This document shows, in pieces, positions 15,871 through 23,275 of a DNA stretch of 43,219 nt; the stretch's first letter is position 1, and every line of letters starts with the position of its first letter. The position numbers and the translations under genes are program-made. Under the pieces are notes generated by a model. It was not told the origin of the DNA, made no database searches, and saw only the letters and a program-made list of their open reading frames with translations. The stretch comes from a virus: IMG/VR virus record IMGVR_UViG_3300009034_000083, positions 1-43,219 of that record, one strand, 5' to 3'.

Positions 15871-16076
15871 TTATTCAAAACCAATCCACCCAATTTCCCC
15901 ATACATTTCTTGCATAACCGCTTCGGTTGTTCTTTAGAAGTAGGCCAATTAGGTGTCATAGTACCGCAAGCAGTCTGCACCCAATGTCCATTTTGGTTTA
16001 ATACGATATGTCCGTAGGTATGCTTGTATTTTTTTTCCAAGCCCCACATTTTTATGTCTGATATATTAATTGCCAT
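15867..16076 (-). CDS. Small protein with C-terminal zinc pair
   Basis: 69 residues from ATG 16076, which follows GGGGAATAATA. A longer frame begins 15 codons earlier inside the upstream gene. The protein has an N-terminal helical stretch, a HTYGHIVLNQNGHWVQTACG segment and CKKC near the end. It resembles small phage zinc-binding proteins; function unknown. Confidence 0.45.
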   Translation of the reverse strand: MAINISDIKMWGLEKKYKHTYGHIVLNQNGHWVQTACGTMTPNWPTSKEQPKRLCKKCMGKLGGLVLNK

Positions 16077-16281
16077 TATTATTCCCCATAAAATCCATAT
16101 CCAGCGTATAACTCTCATCATTTACCGAAAACTTAGCGTGAGGGCATTTTGTTTCAACCGTTGCCTTACCTTTTTTAAACACCGGCGTCATAGTAATAAA
16201 AATTAACTCTGCACATATCGGACAATGAATTGATATGTGTTGAAAAATACTATCATAATCGAATGATGTTTTCCAATCCAT
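16066..16281 (-). CDS. Small protein with CPIC motif
   Basis: 71 residues. CPICAELI at residues 20-27 and a later CPHAKFSV could bind one zinc. The ending GNNNGN overlaps the ribosome site and start of the next gene. Its ATG shares bases with the upstream stop. No family recognised. Confidence 0.4.
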   Translation of the reverse strand: MDWKTSFDYDSIFQHISIHCPICAELIFITMTPVFKKGKATVETKCPHAKFSVNDESYTLDMDFMGNNNGN

Positions 16282-16616
16282 TATTTATCCTTTCCTATAG
16301 TATCAGCAATATATTGAAGGGGGCTTTTGCATCTTCCTGCTATCGAAGCCAATCCAGACTTAACTAAATATTTCTTTGTTTTTGTAAACCTAACTCTTAT
16401 ATCTAAATTATCTCTTGTTTGCTCTGCTTGTCCTTTTATAAAATTTAACGCATTCTTGCATTGTTTAAGAGCGTTATTTTTAAGTTCATCTTTTATAGAC
16501 CAGACTTCTAATATACCGTGTATTCGTATTTTTTCATCTTGTAGTTCTTGCTTTAATTTATCTATCTCTTTTAATTTTTCTTCACAATATCGACATCTTT
16601 GTATATTGTTATTCAT
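16281..16616 (-). CDS. Coiled-coil protein with N-terminal CxxC
   Basis: 111 residues. CRYCEEKLKEIDKLKQELQD begins with a CxxC-like pair and continues as a heptad helix. Residues 50-90 (ALKQCKNALNF, IRVRFTKTKKYL) resemble part of the protein at 10374-10805. Probably an oligomer; no function known. Confidence 0.45.
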   Translation of the reverse strand: MNNNIQRCRYCEEKLKEIDKLKQELQDEKIRIHGILEVWSIKDELKNNALKQCKNALNFIKGQAEQTRDNLDIRVRFTKTKKYLVKSGLASIAGRCKSPLQYIADTIGKDK

Positions 16617-16900
16617 ACCTCCCCCTCCGGCTCCAACTTCTGCCCATAATCATCACACAGGCCCCATCCATCAACTTGCCTACCTTCAGCCCATTTTTTC
16701 CAAGCTTGAATCCCCTTATCCCATTCTTTAAATCCAGATTTAGGCTCACAGAATTGTTCTTCTCTATCTATACCCCCAGATGGTGGTCGTTTAGGAGCAT
16801 TATTAGTACAGAAATACGATCGTCCATCATCGTATTCGTCTAATTCAAATACGCTTCGGCAACTGTGGCAGCCTTCTTGTTCGTAATAGTTATTATTCAC
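16613..16900 (-). CDS. Small cysteine-rich protein
   Basis: 95 residues with CHSC, CTNN, CEPK and CDDY, plus tryptophan-rich GFKEWDKGIQAWKKWAEG. The pattern GCHSCR...FC.N....P....FC resembles small phage zinc proteins. Overlaps the next gene by ATGA. Function unknown. Confidence 0.45.
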   Translation of the reverse strand: MNNNYYEQEGCHSCRSVFELDEYDDGRSYFCTNNAPKRPPSGGIDREEQFCEPKSGFKEWDKGIQAWKKWAEGRQVDGWGLCDDYGQKLEPEGEV

Positions 16901-16923
16901 CTTTAACCCTTTCTTTGTTATAT

Positions 16924-17607
16924 TTATACATTAAGCAATCTCTTCAAATTATCCTTTAAATGTAATTTGATATACGGTGTAAGCTTTTCAATTAAAGCTA
17001 CTATCTTATTAGATGAAGGTTCTGGCAACTTAACAGTACTTGTATTTGCTCCGATAGCAATCCATTCTGGGGAGAGTTCTATAAGTTGTTCTGCGAAGTT
17101 ATTATCAAAATTCATTATAGGTTCTATAGTAACAGCAATACGCTTACCTTGTGCCTTGACTTCTTTTAATATATCTAAACGGTTCCGACAAATCTGCACG
17201 TAAGGCCAATTATCATAATGTGCAAGAATGTTTGTTTCTTGTGTTACGCAGAAAGTAAAATTAGGAGAGTTTTTAACATTAAGAAATTTACGTGGGTCTT
17301 TACTTTGGAACAGATATTCGTTATCAAATTGATTGCAATAGTTTAATACTTTTGTGATCCATTCATCCGGTATCCATTCCCCCCACATATCAGTAGACGA
17401 TCCTACGAATATTTTATTGCCATTACCAAGGTTAGTTTTTAATTCTGATTCTACTAAATGCGCTTCTTTTTCCCAGGCTTTGTTTAATGGGTATTTTTGC
17501 ATGAAACAGTAGCCACAATTATGTTGGCATCGGCCTCTAATTGGGTTCCAGGTCGCAGATATAAATCCGTACATATTGCTACCTTTTTTTAATTTATTTA
17601 ATCCCAT
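16924..17607 (-). CDS. Radical SAM-like DUF5131 (phage Gp37/Gp68) protein
   Basis: 227 residues. SATWNPIRGRCQHNCGYCFM (residues 17-36) carries a CxxxCxxC triad (Cys27, Cys31, Cys34) in the TWNPIRG context typical of the phage Gp37/Gp68 family. The rest keeps barrel features (IFVGSSTDMWGEWIP, VTIEPIMNFD). Substrate unknown. Two starts have ribosome sites: ATG 17607 after AAGGAAG, and an internal ATG 17574 after AAAGGTAGCAAT, so a short N-terminal tail is uncertain. Confidence 0.75.
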   Translation of the reverse strand: MGLNKLKKGSNMYGFISATWNPIRGRCQHNCGYCFMQKYPLNKAWEKEAHLVESELKTNLGNGNKIFVGSSTDMWGEWIPDEWITKVLNYCNQFDNEYLFQSKDPRKFLNVKNSPNFTFCVTQETNILAHYDNWPYVQICRNRLDILKEVKAQGKRIAVTIEPIMNFDNNFAEQLIELSPEWIAIGANTSTVKLPEPSSNKIVALIEKLTPYIKLHLKDNLKRLLNV

Positions 17608-17635
17608 TATAACTTCCTTGTTCTTAAAAATAACT

Positions 17636-17697
17636 GCGGTGAGTCAACATCAAAGGTTGAGCCTAAAACACCGTTGGTTGGTCTTAGTACTCACCGC
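17636..17697 (-). ncRNA. Hairpin-bounded intergenic element (1)
   Basis: GCGGTGAGT (17636-17644) and ACTCACCGC (17689-17697) form a perfect 9-bp stem around 44 bases. Smaller inner dyads (CAAC/GTTG, ACC/GGT) lie within. It fills the gap between an ASCH-like gene and the DUF5131 gene. It may be a structured leader, a processing site or a small RNA; nothing here fixes which. Confidence 0.4.
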
Positions 17698-17698
17698 G

Positions 17699-18040
17699 TT
17701 AAATTGCTAAATAACGAAATTCAATTCTATTCACAATCGTTTCTGGCGTACATTTCATTTCTTTACAAAACATATCTATAAAATCAAGAGGTGATAGATT
17801 AGGAAAACCCTCTAATATAACTTCTGTTAGAGTGATTTGTTTTAGCTCTTGAGGTTTTGTATCAAATATTTTTATTTCTTTTAATCTTTTTATTTTTTCA
17901 CCTTTTTTAAGCCCTTGACATTTTTCGCAAGCCATCACTATATCCCCTGCTTTTAAAAACCACCATCCAAGTCTACGAGTTACTATTTTAGTCTCGTTTA
18001 ATATTTGCTGAGTTGTTAGCATAAAGCTCATGTTTCTCAT
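17699..18040 (-). CDS. ASCH-like phage protein
   Basis: 113 residues from ATG 18040 (ATGA overlap, GGAAG seven bases upstream). The order MSFMLTTQQILNETKIVTRR, then FLKAGDIV, GLKKGEKIKRLKEI, EGFPNLSPLDFIDMFC and IEFRYL matches a family of phage proteins with an ASCH/PUA-like beta barrel, a fold linked to RNA binding. The KIVTRR and EGF blocks are the ones I recall as conserved. Ligand and role are unknown. Confidence 0.65.
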   Translation of the reverse strand: MRNMSFMLTTQQILNETKIVTRRLGWWFLKAGDIVMACEKCQGLKKGEKIKRLKEIKIFDTKPQELKQITLTEVILEGFPNLSPLDFIDMFCKEMKCTPETIVNRIEFRYLAI

Positions 18041-18210
18041 TTGTTTTCTTCCCATAAAGCTACAAAACATTTCGGTATATTTCCGAATTGACATATAGGT
18101 AATTTTACCTCTTGTGCCTCTTTTCGTATCTTCGAGATTAAAGCTCTATCACAAGGAGTTTGACATAGTAAGTAAAAAGAACAGAATGTCATATCTTTAT
18201 AATGTCTCAT
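18037..18210 (-). CDS. Small cysteine-rich phage protein
   Basis: 57 residues from ATG 18210 (MRHYKDMTFCSFYLLCQTPC). Cysteines at CSFYLLCQTPC, PICQF and CF suggest a zinc site. A GTG six codons earlier is possible but GGGAAAA fits the ATG. Overlaps both neighbours. Its partner ASCH-like gene is frequently adjacent to small Cys proteins, by my recollection. Confidence 0.45.
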   Translation of the reverse strand: MRHYKDMTFCSFYLLCQTPCDRALISKIRKEAQEVKLPICQFGNIPKCFVALWEENK

Positions 18211-18526
18211 TTTTCCCACACACTGCACATCGTCTAACAGTACTGCTTTGCCACCATCCGGGATGATCGCAGTCCTCCTCCTTGACTATTCCCTTGAGAT
18301 ATTCCGGATAATCTGCATCACAGAGTATATATCGAGCGAGTTCCGGATGCTTTGCAACGGCCTTTTCATAGGCTTTGCGGTACTGTTTGGGGTCCAGGCT
18401 AAATACATAGCATCTTACATGCCCGAATTTTTCCTTACAGTGACTATCCGGTAATGCTTCCTGTAGAATATCTACGCATTCCCATATACCATTCCAATCA
18501 TGATTCGGGTCTCCCCATTGTGGCAT
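18197..18526 (-). CDS. Hypothetical protein with zinc-binding C-terminus
   Basis: 109 residues. The N-terminal two thirds is aromatic and charged (WECVDILQEALPDSH). Residues 83-107 contain CDHPGWW and CAVCGKNETL, a likely zinc ribbon. The start shares a base with the upstream stop (TAATG). No function known. Confidence 0.45.
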   Translation of the reverse strand: MPQWGDPNHDWNGIWECVDILQEALPDSHCKEKFGHVRCYVFSLDPKQYRKAYEKAVAKHPELARYILCDADYPEYLKGIVKEEDCDHPGWWQSSTVRRCAVCGKNETL

Positions 18527-18714
18527 TATTCGCTCCCTTCATTTAGTTCCTGTTCAACTTTCTTTATTACATCACACAACACATGAATAAATCTTATAGC
18601 TTTATCTTTATATTTATCAAAATATTCTTCACGTTCTAAATCAGTCATATCTTCAATGCAAATATTTTGCCACTTATTATCGCGTTGCACTCTAATAAAT
18701 ATTCCTGTTATCAT
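18526..18714 (-). CDS. Small conserved phage protein (FIRVQRDNKWQN type)
   Basis: 62 residues. MITGIFIRVQRDNKWQNICI, then EDMTDLEREEYF, matches a common phage family in which a short beta sheet (xVRVQRxGxWQNVxIxELT) precedes two helices. No activity is known to me. AGGAAA precedes the ATG. First protein gene after the tRNAs. Confidence 0.55.
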   Translation of the reverse strand: MITGIFIRVQRDNKWQNICIEDMTDLEREEYFDKYKDKAIRFIHVLCDVIKKVEQELNEGSE

Positions 18715-18761
18715 TTATTTTCCTTTCTAATAAACTCAATAAAAACGTATATTATTGTTAA

Positions 18762-18834
18762 TCGGGGAGGGTAGATTCGAACTACCGGCCACCACCGTAT
18801 CAGAGTGGCACTCTGACCGCTGAGTTACTCCCCG
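18762..18834 (-). tRNA. tRNA-Ile (anticodon GAT)
   Basis: Cloverleaf: acceptor CGGGGAG/CTCCCCG, D stem ACTC/GAGT, anticodon stem CCACT/GGTGG with loop CTGATAC (anticodon GAT), T arm GGTAG-TTCGAAT-CTACC and discriminator A. No CCA is encoded. It may supply isoleucine codons during infection. Confidence 0.85.
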
Positions 18835-18845
18835 GTTTATATTAA

Positions 18846-18917
18846 CTGGCTCGGCAGGACTCGAACCTGCAATAACTCGGTTAACAGCCGAGGACATAAC
18901 CGTTATGCTACGAGCCA
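18846..18917 (-). tRNA. tRNA-Asn (anticodon GTT)
   Basis: Acceptor TGGCTCG/CGAGCCA, anticodon stem CTCGG/CCGAG with loop CTGTTAA (anticodon GTT), T arm GCAGG-TTCGAGT-CCTGC, and discriminator G as usual for asparagine. No encoded CCA. Separated from tRNA-Ile by 11 bases and ends one base before the phosphoesterase gene stop. Confidence 0.88.
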
Positions 18918-19538
18918 TTATTTATATTCCCAAACAATCGCCTCATTTATCTTCGTATTATAATCATCTACAATACCTGCGTTAATATACGTAGTGTCTT
19001 TTCTAATTCTTATCCCGTGATTCATGTGTATATGCCCGAAGATATGTAGTTTAGGTTTTATCTCTAATACTCTTTGTTGTAAGTCTACACAGCCCATAGG
19101 TAAATTGTTTACATTATCAAGTATAGTTGCTAGTGGGCCATGTGAAACAAGTATATCGGTATCGTCTGGTATTTTACTCCATTTTTTTTGCAGTTCTTTT
19201 CCTCGTGGCAGGTTAAATGCCCAGTCGTTAAACTCGGGTGTCCAGGGACTACCATATATCTTTATTCCTTCTATCTCTATACTTTCATCTTGTAAATAAA
19301 TAGAGTTCTGAAATAATCTTCTTCCAAAATCTCTATCTTCATAAAAAGGCCAATCATGATTACCTGCTATTAATATCTTATATTTATGAGGTAACTCTTC
19401 AAACCAATTACGAAATTTCAAAGCCTCAAAGCCTTTACCGTAATTACACATATCCCCTGCGAAGATAATCATATCGCCATCAGGTATAGTTAGATATGGA
19501 TGGCAGCCGTGGGTGTCGGAGAAGATTGTTAGGTTCAT
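18918..19538 (-). CDS. Calcineurin-like metallophosphoesterase
   Basis: 206 residues from ATG 19538 (ATGA with the release-factor-like gene). All five metallophosphoesterase motifs are present: SDTHG (7-11), AGDM, GNHDW, SHGP and GHIH near the C-terminus, which bind two metals. Family members cleave phosphomonoesters or diesters. The small size and compact motif order suit phage and bacterial MPP family proteins with unknown substrates. A second, unrelated copy lies at 20503-21405. Confidence 0.8.
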   Translation of the reverse strand: MNLTIFSDTHGCHPYLTIPDGDMIIFAGDMCNYGKGFEALKFRNWFEELPHKYKILIAGNHDWPFYEDRDFGRRLFQNSIYLQDESIEIEGIKIYGSPWTPEFNDWAFNLPRGKELQKKWSKIPDDTDILVSHGPLATILDNVNNLPMGCVDLQQRVLEIKPKLHIFGHIHMNHGIRIRKDTTYINAGIVDDYNTKINEAIVWEYK

Positions 19539-19885
19539 TCTTCTATTTTCCATTTTCCGTTTTTTCTTATTTCTATTTTTAAATTTTCTAATTTCATAGC
19601 TTTTTTTATTTTTTGTTCTAATGTTTCACCTGTAATACATTCATGTACTTTCCGATTATGCCATACTTTCCATTTGGGATGTTTTACAAGTCGATTCAAT
19701 GCTTCCTTTTTATTTTGAGATTGAGAACGATGATTTCTACATTCTCCTATAGCACCCGATTCTATATGAGTTATTCTTACAGCAGAAGATGTTTTGTTTT
19801 GTTTTTGTCCTCCAGGTCCACCCGCAGGGAATGTTTCTATTTTTAAGTCTTTTTTTGTTACGCTAAATAATAATTTTTTACTCAT
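19535..19885 (-). CDS. GGQ release-factor-domain protein
   Basis: 116 residues from ATG 19885 (MSKKLLFSVTKKDLKIETFP). AGGPGGQKQNKTSSAVRI carries the GGQ peptide-release motif (25-27), followed by the R/S-rich GECRNHRSQSQNKKEALNRL block of the class I release-factor catalytic domain. There is no codon-recognition domain, so it resembles ArfB/RF-H-type ribosome rescue factors or mitochondrial ICT1. It may release stalled ribosomes during infection. The basic tail is short, unlike ArfB. Confidence 0.78.
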   Translation of the reverse strand: MSKKLLFSVTKKDLKIETFPAGGPGGQKQNKTSSAVRITHIESGAIGECRNHRSQSQNKKEALNRLVKHPKWKVWHNRKVHECITGETLEQKIKKAMKLENLKIEIRKNGKWKIEE

Positions 19886-20061
19886 TTCAACTTCTCCCAC
19901 TCATCTTCCATTATTTCATACCCACATCCTTTACAGCAATGATATCGCGTTGGTTCCGGTTCTGTATGTAATACTATAGCCACTTGTATTTCCCTGCATT
20001 TCGGGCATTTTATAACCTCTTTAGATCGAGGCGGTATGTGTTCATCGAAATCGTATCTCAT
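19882..20061 (-). CDS. Small zinc-ribbon protein
   Basis: 59 residues from ATG 20061 (GGAGG five bases upstream). CPKCREIQVAIV, then HCCKGCGYEIMEDEW, form a CxxC...CxxC ribbon. Ends at the ATGA start of the GGQ gene. Function unknown. Confidence 0.5.
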   Translation of the reverse strand: MRYDFDEHIPPRSKEVIKCPKCREIQVAIVLHTEPEPTRYHCCKGCGYEIMEDEWEKLK

Positions 20062-20210
20062 TTTTTCCTCCCAAATCTCCATACCGTTTTCACAATAGGC
20101 CTAATACATGCAAGACATAAGTATTCTTTTTCATTGACTTTCATAAGTCTTTTTCTGTAGGTTTCTTTTTTACACTTAGCGCATCGGTGGGTTTCGTGAT
20201 AGTAAGCCAT
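20058..20210 (-). CDS. Very small zinc-ribbon protein
   Basis: A 50-residue frame: MAYYHETHRCAKCKKETYRK, then RLMKVNEKEYLCLACIRP. CAKC and CLAC form one zinc ribbon. TAATG couples it to the metallopeptidase-like gene upstream, and ATGA to the next gene. It fills what would otherwise be a 150-base gap. Confidence 0.55.
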   Translation of the reverse strand: MAYYHETHRCAKCKKETYRKRLMKVNEKEYLCLACIRPIVKTVWRFGRKK

Positions 20211-20506
20211 TATTCGGGCCATTTTAACATTTTATTTTTCCATAAAAATTCAAACACCATCAAGCTATGAATATCCACATTTTCTTCTGTTTGATTGGGA
20301 TAGAGAGCGTGCCAACATTCATGGAAAAGGGTTTGAAGCTGTACACGTCCCGGTAAATTTTCCTGTATTACTATATGATTTTTCTTTAAATCACAATAGC
20401 CAATACAATCGGAAAGATCAGCTTCATTTCCCGGTTTTAATTCCAGTTTAAATTTTCTGCCAAATACGTCTATTGATTTTCTTGGTTGCTTTTTCTTTTT
20501 TCTCAT
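20210..20506 (-). CDS. Small HExxH metallopeptidase-like protein
   Basis: 98 residues. LQTLFHECWHALYP (58-71) holds an HExxH zinc-protease signature (His62, Glu63, His66), preceded by a beta-rich segment (SIDVFGRKFKLELKPGNEAD). This resembles SprT/ImmA-type small phage peptidases. A third zinc ligand could be Glu75 or a later His. The target is unknown. ATGA overlap with the phosphoesterase gene. Confidence 0.55.
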   Translation of the reverse strand: MRKKKKQPRKSIDVFGRKFKLELKPGNEADLSDCIGYCDLKKNHIVIQENLPGRVQLQTLFHECWHALYPNQTEENVDIHSLMVFEFLWKNKMLKWPE

Positions 20507-21405
20507 AATGTTATCTTCTCCACATTAACCGGCCTACCCCCATCAACAGTGATTACGATAAACCCCATTTCAGTTTTTGCATACATAAATTTTTCAGAAT
20601 AAGTAAGTACATCTTCCGTACCGTATGATTCCACATCACCATCTTCATCCAATATCTTTTCATTTGGATCATATACCTGTGCTTCAGTAGTTTTCATGAA
20701 CGACCCAGTGGAGCAGTACCATTTAGAATCACGAGACAATGAATGTCCCGCCTTATATTCAGAGTTGATCTCTTGATGTAATCCGTCTATTCCCCAAATA
20801 TCCAATTCTTCTACGGGATCAGCTATACGTAGCTTGTGGATATGCGCTACTGCGACTATATTAGCGTCCGATACTCCTGGTAGTCTCCATAGTTTACGCT
20901 TGATACGTTCCGCTTCATTAAGTTCTATTTGAGCTGGAGAACCCACACCGGAATTTACTCTAAGCCTACCATGTGTATAAAAGAATATATAATCTTCTGC
21001 GAGTTTCATCTTTACCGTCCATGCTACTGGAACTCTAATACCTAATTTTTCAGTCATATATCGTCCGGGATTCATTATAGGTATAATACCTTTATTGTCT
21101 TCGTGGTTCCCTATGTTCCATGATACGCATCTATTTTTTATAGGACGTACTTTTTTTATAGCGTACTTACATTGTGCTTCCACAAGTGCATTTTTTCCTT
21201 CGTGTAACGCAGCATTGAAGTGCGGATGTCCGACATACTTAGCTTCAATTACATCACCACCGAAAGACCAGTACCAATTATTAGTACCTATCATTTCTAC
21301 GGCTTCATTAAACGCATCATGTGAAGCCTGTTGAGTCCCAAAGTGGGGATCGCTTATTAATGCGTGCTTGAAACGTTTGCCAATAATGTTCTCATGTAAA
21401 AGCAT
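20503..21405 (-). CDS. Metallophosphoesterase of phage type
   Basis: 300 residues. ALISDPHFG (15-23), FGGDVIEA, WNIGNHED, YTHGR and VAVAHIHK match the dinuclear metal motifs of the calcineurin-like superfamily. A family of about 300 residues with this motif set is common in phages with unknown substrate. A nuclease or nucleotide phosphatase is possible. AAGGAGAAAAA precedes the start. Confidence 0.75.
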   Translation of the reverse strand: MLLHENIIGKRFKHALISDPHFGTQQASHDAFNEAVEMIGTNNWYWSFGGDVIEAKYVGHPHFNAALHEGKNALVEAQCKYAIKKVRPIKNRCVSWNIGNHEDNKGIIPIMNPGRYMTEKLGIRVPVAWTVKMKLAEDYIFFYTHGRLRVNSGVGSPAQIELNEAERIKRKLWRLPGVSDANIVAVAHIHKLRIADPVEELDIWGIDGLHQEINSEYKAGHSLSRDSKWYCSTGSFMKTTEAQVYDPNEKILDEDGDVESYGTEDVLTYSEKFMYAKTEMGFIVITVDGGRPVNVEKITL

Positions 21406-21418
21406 TTTTTCTCCTTAA

Positions 21419-21721
21419 TTAAATTATTAGGACATAACCATCTAAACAATCACTACATGTTACATATTCACTATTTTCTTTGAGATGTCCACACTTCATG
21501 CAACGTCCTGTAGCTTTATATTCTAATCGTTTTGCTTTATAATAATCTCTTCTATCTCGTTTCTTTTTTCTCATATTTTGAGCGGCTGATGCACATGCGC
21601 TTATCGTTCTTTTTCCGCCCTTTTTCACTCTTCTTTTTTGGCAATATATTTGCCCTTTTTGTATTGGTATAAACTCATTTCCGCATTGAGGGCAGATTTG
21701 AGGTAGAAAGGGTTTACTCAT
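21419..21721 (-). CDS. Basic zinc-finger protein
   Basis: 100 residues with two zinc-type pairs at each end (CPQCGNEFIPIQ, then CMKCGHLKENSEYVTCSDC) joined by a very basic middle (AAQNMRKKKRDRRDYYKAKR). This suggests a nucleic-acid binding protein. It could be a minimal HNH-like protein but has no clear HNH core. Overlaps the HD gene by 8 bases. Confidence 0.5.
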   Translation of the reverse strand: MSKPFLPQICPQCGNEFIPIQKGQIYCQKRRVKKGGKRTISACASAAQNMRKKKRDRRDYYKAKRLEYKATGRCMKCGHLKENSEYVTCSDCLDGYVLII

Positions 21722-22289
21722 TCTCTGTATATGCTTTCAAATATTCATAAAATTTTTTAATATATTCTTTTTCCGCTTCATCTGGGTTCAATGCTTTTTC
21801 CATAGTTATATCTTTTATATCATCTAACATTATATACTTTTCAGTCCAATTGTCAACTATAGAATCAAACATATTTAAAGCTTCTAATACTAACCATATA
21901 TTGTCCTGTTTTTTTACTTTTGCCTGTAATGGTAAATCCGGGCATTTAAGATTGAATTTATAATAAATGGCTTCCAGTATGTTTTCCTCTAAATCGTAAA
22001 TTAAATCGCTATTGTTTTTTAGTAAGTATTGCTTTACGGGCATTGTGATATCGCCTATATATGCTTCTGCGGCATCGTGGAGTAAGCCGTATATGGATAA
22101 TTGGGGCAATAATCCTTCTGCTACGCATATACAATGCTGTGCAATAGAGTAGAACCGGTCTATATGCCCGTTATATCTGCATTGCTTGCTGAGTGCTGAT
22201 GCTATGTCTTCTATGCATACATTATCTGGGTTTATATTGTTAAGAGAGAACTTCTTATCGGTTCTGGTTTGGGTCCAGATATCTTCCAT
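21714..22289 (-). CDS. HD-domain phosphohydrolase
   Basis: 191 residues. FYSIAQHCICVAEGL, then YGLLHDAAEAYIGDITMPVK, carry the His52 and His71-Asp72 metal ligands of HD phosphohydrolases, with a later Asp (around 150) in an ALNMFDSIVD helix. It resembles the YfbR-like or phage HD proteins (LLHDAAEAYxGD) that dephosphorylate deoxynucleotides. It may adjust the dNTP pool alongside the diphosphohydrolase-like gene at 24200-24628. Confidence 0.75.
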   Translation of the reverse strand: MEDIWTQTRTDKKFSLNNINPDNVCIEDIASALSKQCRYNGHIDRFYSIAQHCICVAEGLLPQLSIYGLLHDAAEAYIGDITMPVKQYLLKNNSDLIYDLEENILEAIYYKFNLKCPDLPLQAKVKKQDNIWLVLEALNMFDSIVDNWTEKYIMLDDIKDITMEKALNPDEAEKEYIKKFYEYLKAYTENE

Positions 22290-22314
22290 TTGGGTTCCTT
22301 AAAGAGAGTAAATA

Positions 22315-22566
22315 TTATTGCTTAGAAGCGGACTTAATCCAACTATCTATTTCCTTTAAACTTTTAACAACTCCTTCCGGAAGTACTTTCTCGGCAGGAA
22401 ATGTATGAATTTGTATATGATGCATTTCATGATGAATACAAGCCAAGATACAAGCTTCTCTTATTTCTGATGGAGTATATTTTGCTGAATGAACATAGCT
22501 TTCTAAAATATCAACTAAAGACCTAAACTCAACATCGTTTCTATATTTTTCTTCTTTTGTTATCAT
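22315..22566 (-). CDS. Small conserved phage protein (EKYRNDVEF type)
   Basis: 83 residues from ATG 22566 (AAAGGAATAA upstream); a frame extending 45 codons further is the end of the preceding gene. MITKEEKYRNDVEFRSLVDI, then YTPSEIREACILACIHHEM, matches a helical phage family of unknown function (EKYRxDxEFxxLVDxLExxIxxxxxTPTEIREAxxLA). The HHEMHHIQIH run is histidine-rich and could bind metal. Confidence 0.5.
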   Translation of the reverse strand: MITKEEKYRNDVEFRSLVDILESYVHSAKYTPSEIREACILACIHHEMHHIQIHTFPAEKVLPEGVVKSLKEIDSWIKSASKQ

Positions 22567-22574
22567 ATTTATTC

Positions 22575-22615
22575 CTTTCGTAAGTCTATTAATGCTTATT
22601 GGTAGGCTTATTCTT
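22575..22615 (-). repeat. Intergenic repeat with short hairpin (copy 2)
   Basis: CCTTTCGTAAGTCTATTAAT, then GCTTATTGGTAGGCTTATT. TAAGTCTA (22581-22588) pairs with TAGGCTTA (22603-22610), with one wobble. The loop GCTTATTGG matches the copy at 8385-8419. It ends in the ribosome site for ATG 22566 and overlaps the last codons of the upstream gene. Confidence 0.45.
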
Positions 22616-23275
22616 GTATTTTTCATTGACTTCATAAATATTTTGTATTTTAGCGATAATTCCTGCTGTAGGTTTCCAATTAGTCCAGATTTTAATTCCA
22701 TATGAAGCTACTCTATTACATCCTTTTATATCACAAGTTCCGTTCCAATATGCAGGGGCAATTCTGATGCAGTCTTTATGCTTATGGGTAGCACAGTATC
22801 TTTCTGTAAATATTTCTGTACGCTTAAATCCTGTTTTAGTTTTTATTTTACTCATATTATTCCTTTGTAGACAATAATTTTCACTTCTAATTTTACATCT
22901 CCAATGCTTTAACATAAAACCACCCTTTAAAGAACAGCAAAGATGATTTCGTATTCCATTATTTATTTTTAGATAACATCTATATTTACATTTTGATAGT
23001 TCTCTTTCATGTCTTTTGTTTAAATTTTTGCTTACTTTCATTTTATCCCATTCTATCATACTTACTTCGTTACTTTCGTTTATACTTACCTCATCTCTAA
23101 ATTCCTTCGTGTTCATAACATAATCTAAAAATTCTGCCAGTTCTCCGCAGTTTAAGTCTACATTTAATTCAAGATCGTAATGCTTTACCGTTCCAACCCC
23201 AACAGACCAAGTCTTTTGGGCCTCTAATATAGATGGTCTTGCCATTAGTGCGGTCACTTTATATTTATTACGCAT
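22589..23275 (-). CDS. Hypothetical protein with cysteine-rich middle
   Basis: 228 residues with no recognised domain. Residues 95-140 (KCKYRCYLKINNGIRNHLCC, then WRCKIRSENYC) are rich in cysteine, and a second cluster lies near 158-185 (CATHKHKDC, CDIKGC). An internal ATG (MSKIKTKTGFKRTE) has its own AAAGGAATAAT site, so a shorter product may also be made. Alternatively two small genes are fused here. Composition differs between the first 90 residues and the rest. Confidence 0.4.
   Translation of the reverse strand: MRNKYKVTALMARPSILEAQKTWSVGVGTVKHYDLELNVDLNCGELAEFLDYVMNTKEFRDEVSINESNEVSMIEWDKMKVSKNLNKRHERELSKCKYRCYLKINNGIRNHLCCSLKGGFMLKHWRCKIRSENYCLQRNNMSKIKTKTGFKRTEIFTERYCATHKHKDCIRIAPAYWNGTCDIKGCNRVASYGIKIWTNWKPTAGIIAKIQNIYEVNEKYKNKPTNKH

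Noticed and set aside
18736-18918. Minus-strand frame across the tRNA genes
   Set aside because: It reads through two well-formed tRNAs; stem pairing explains its bases.
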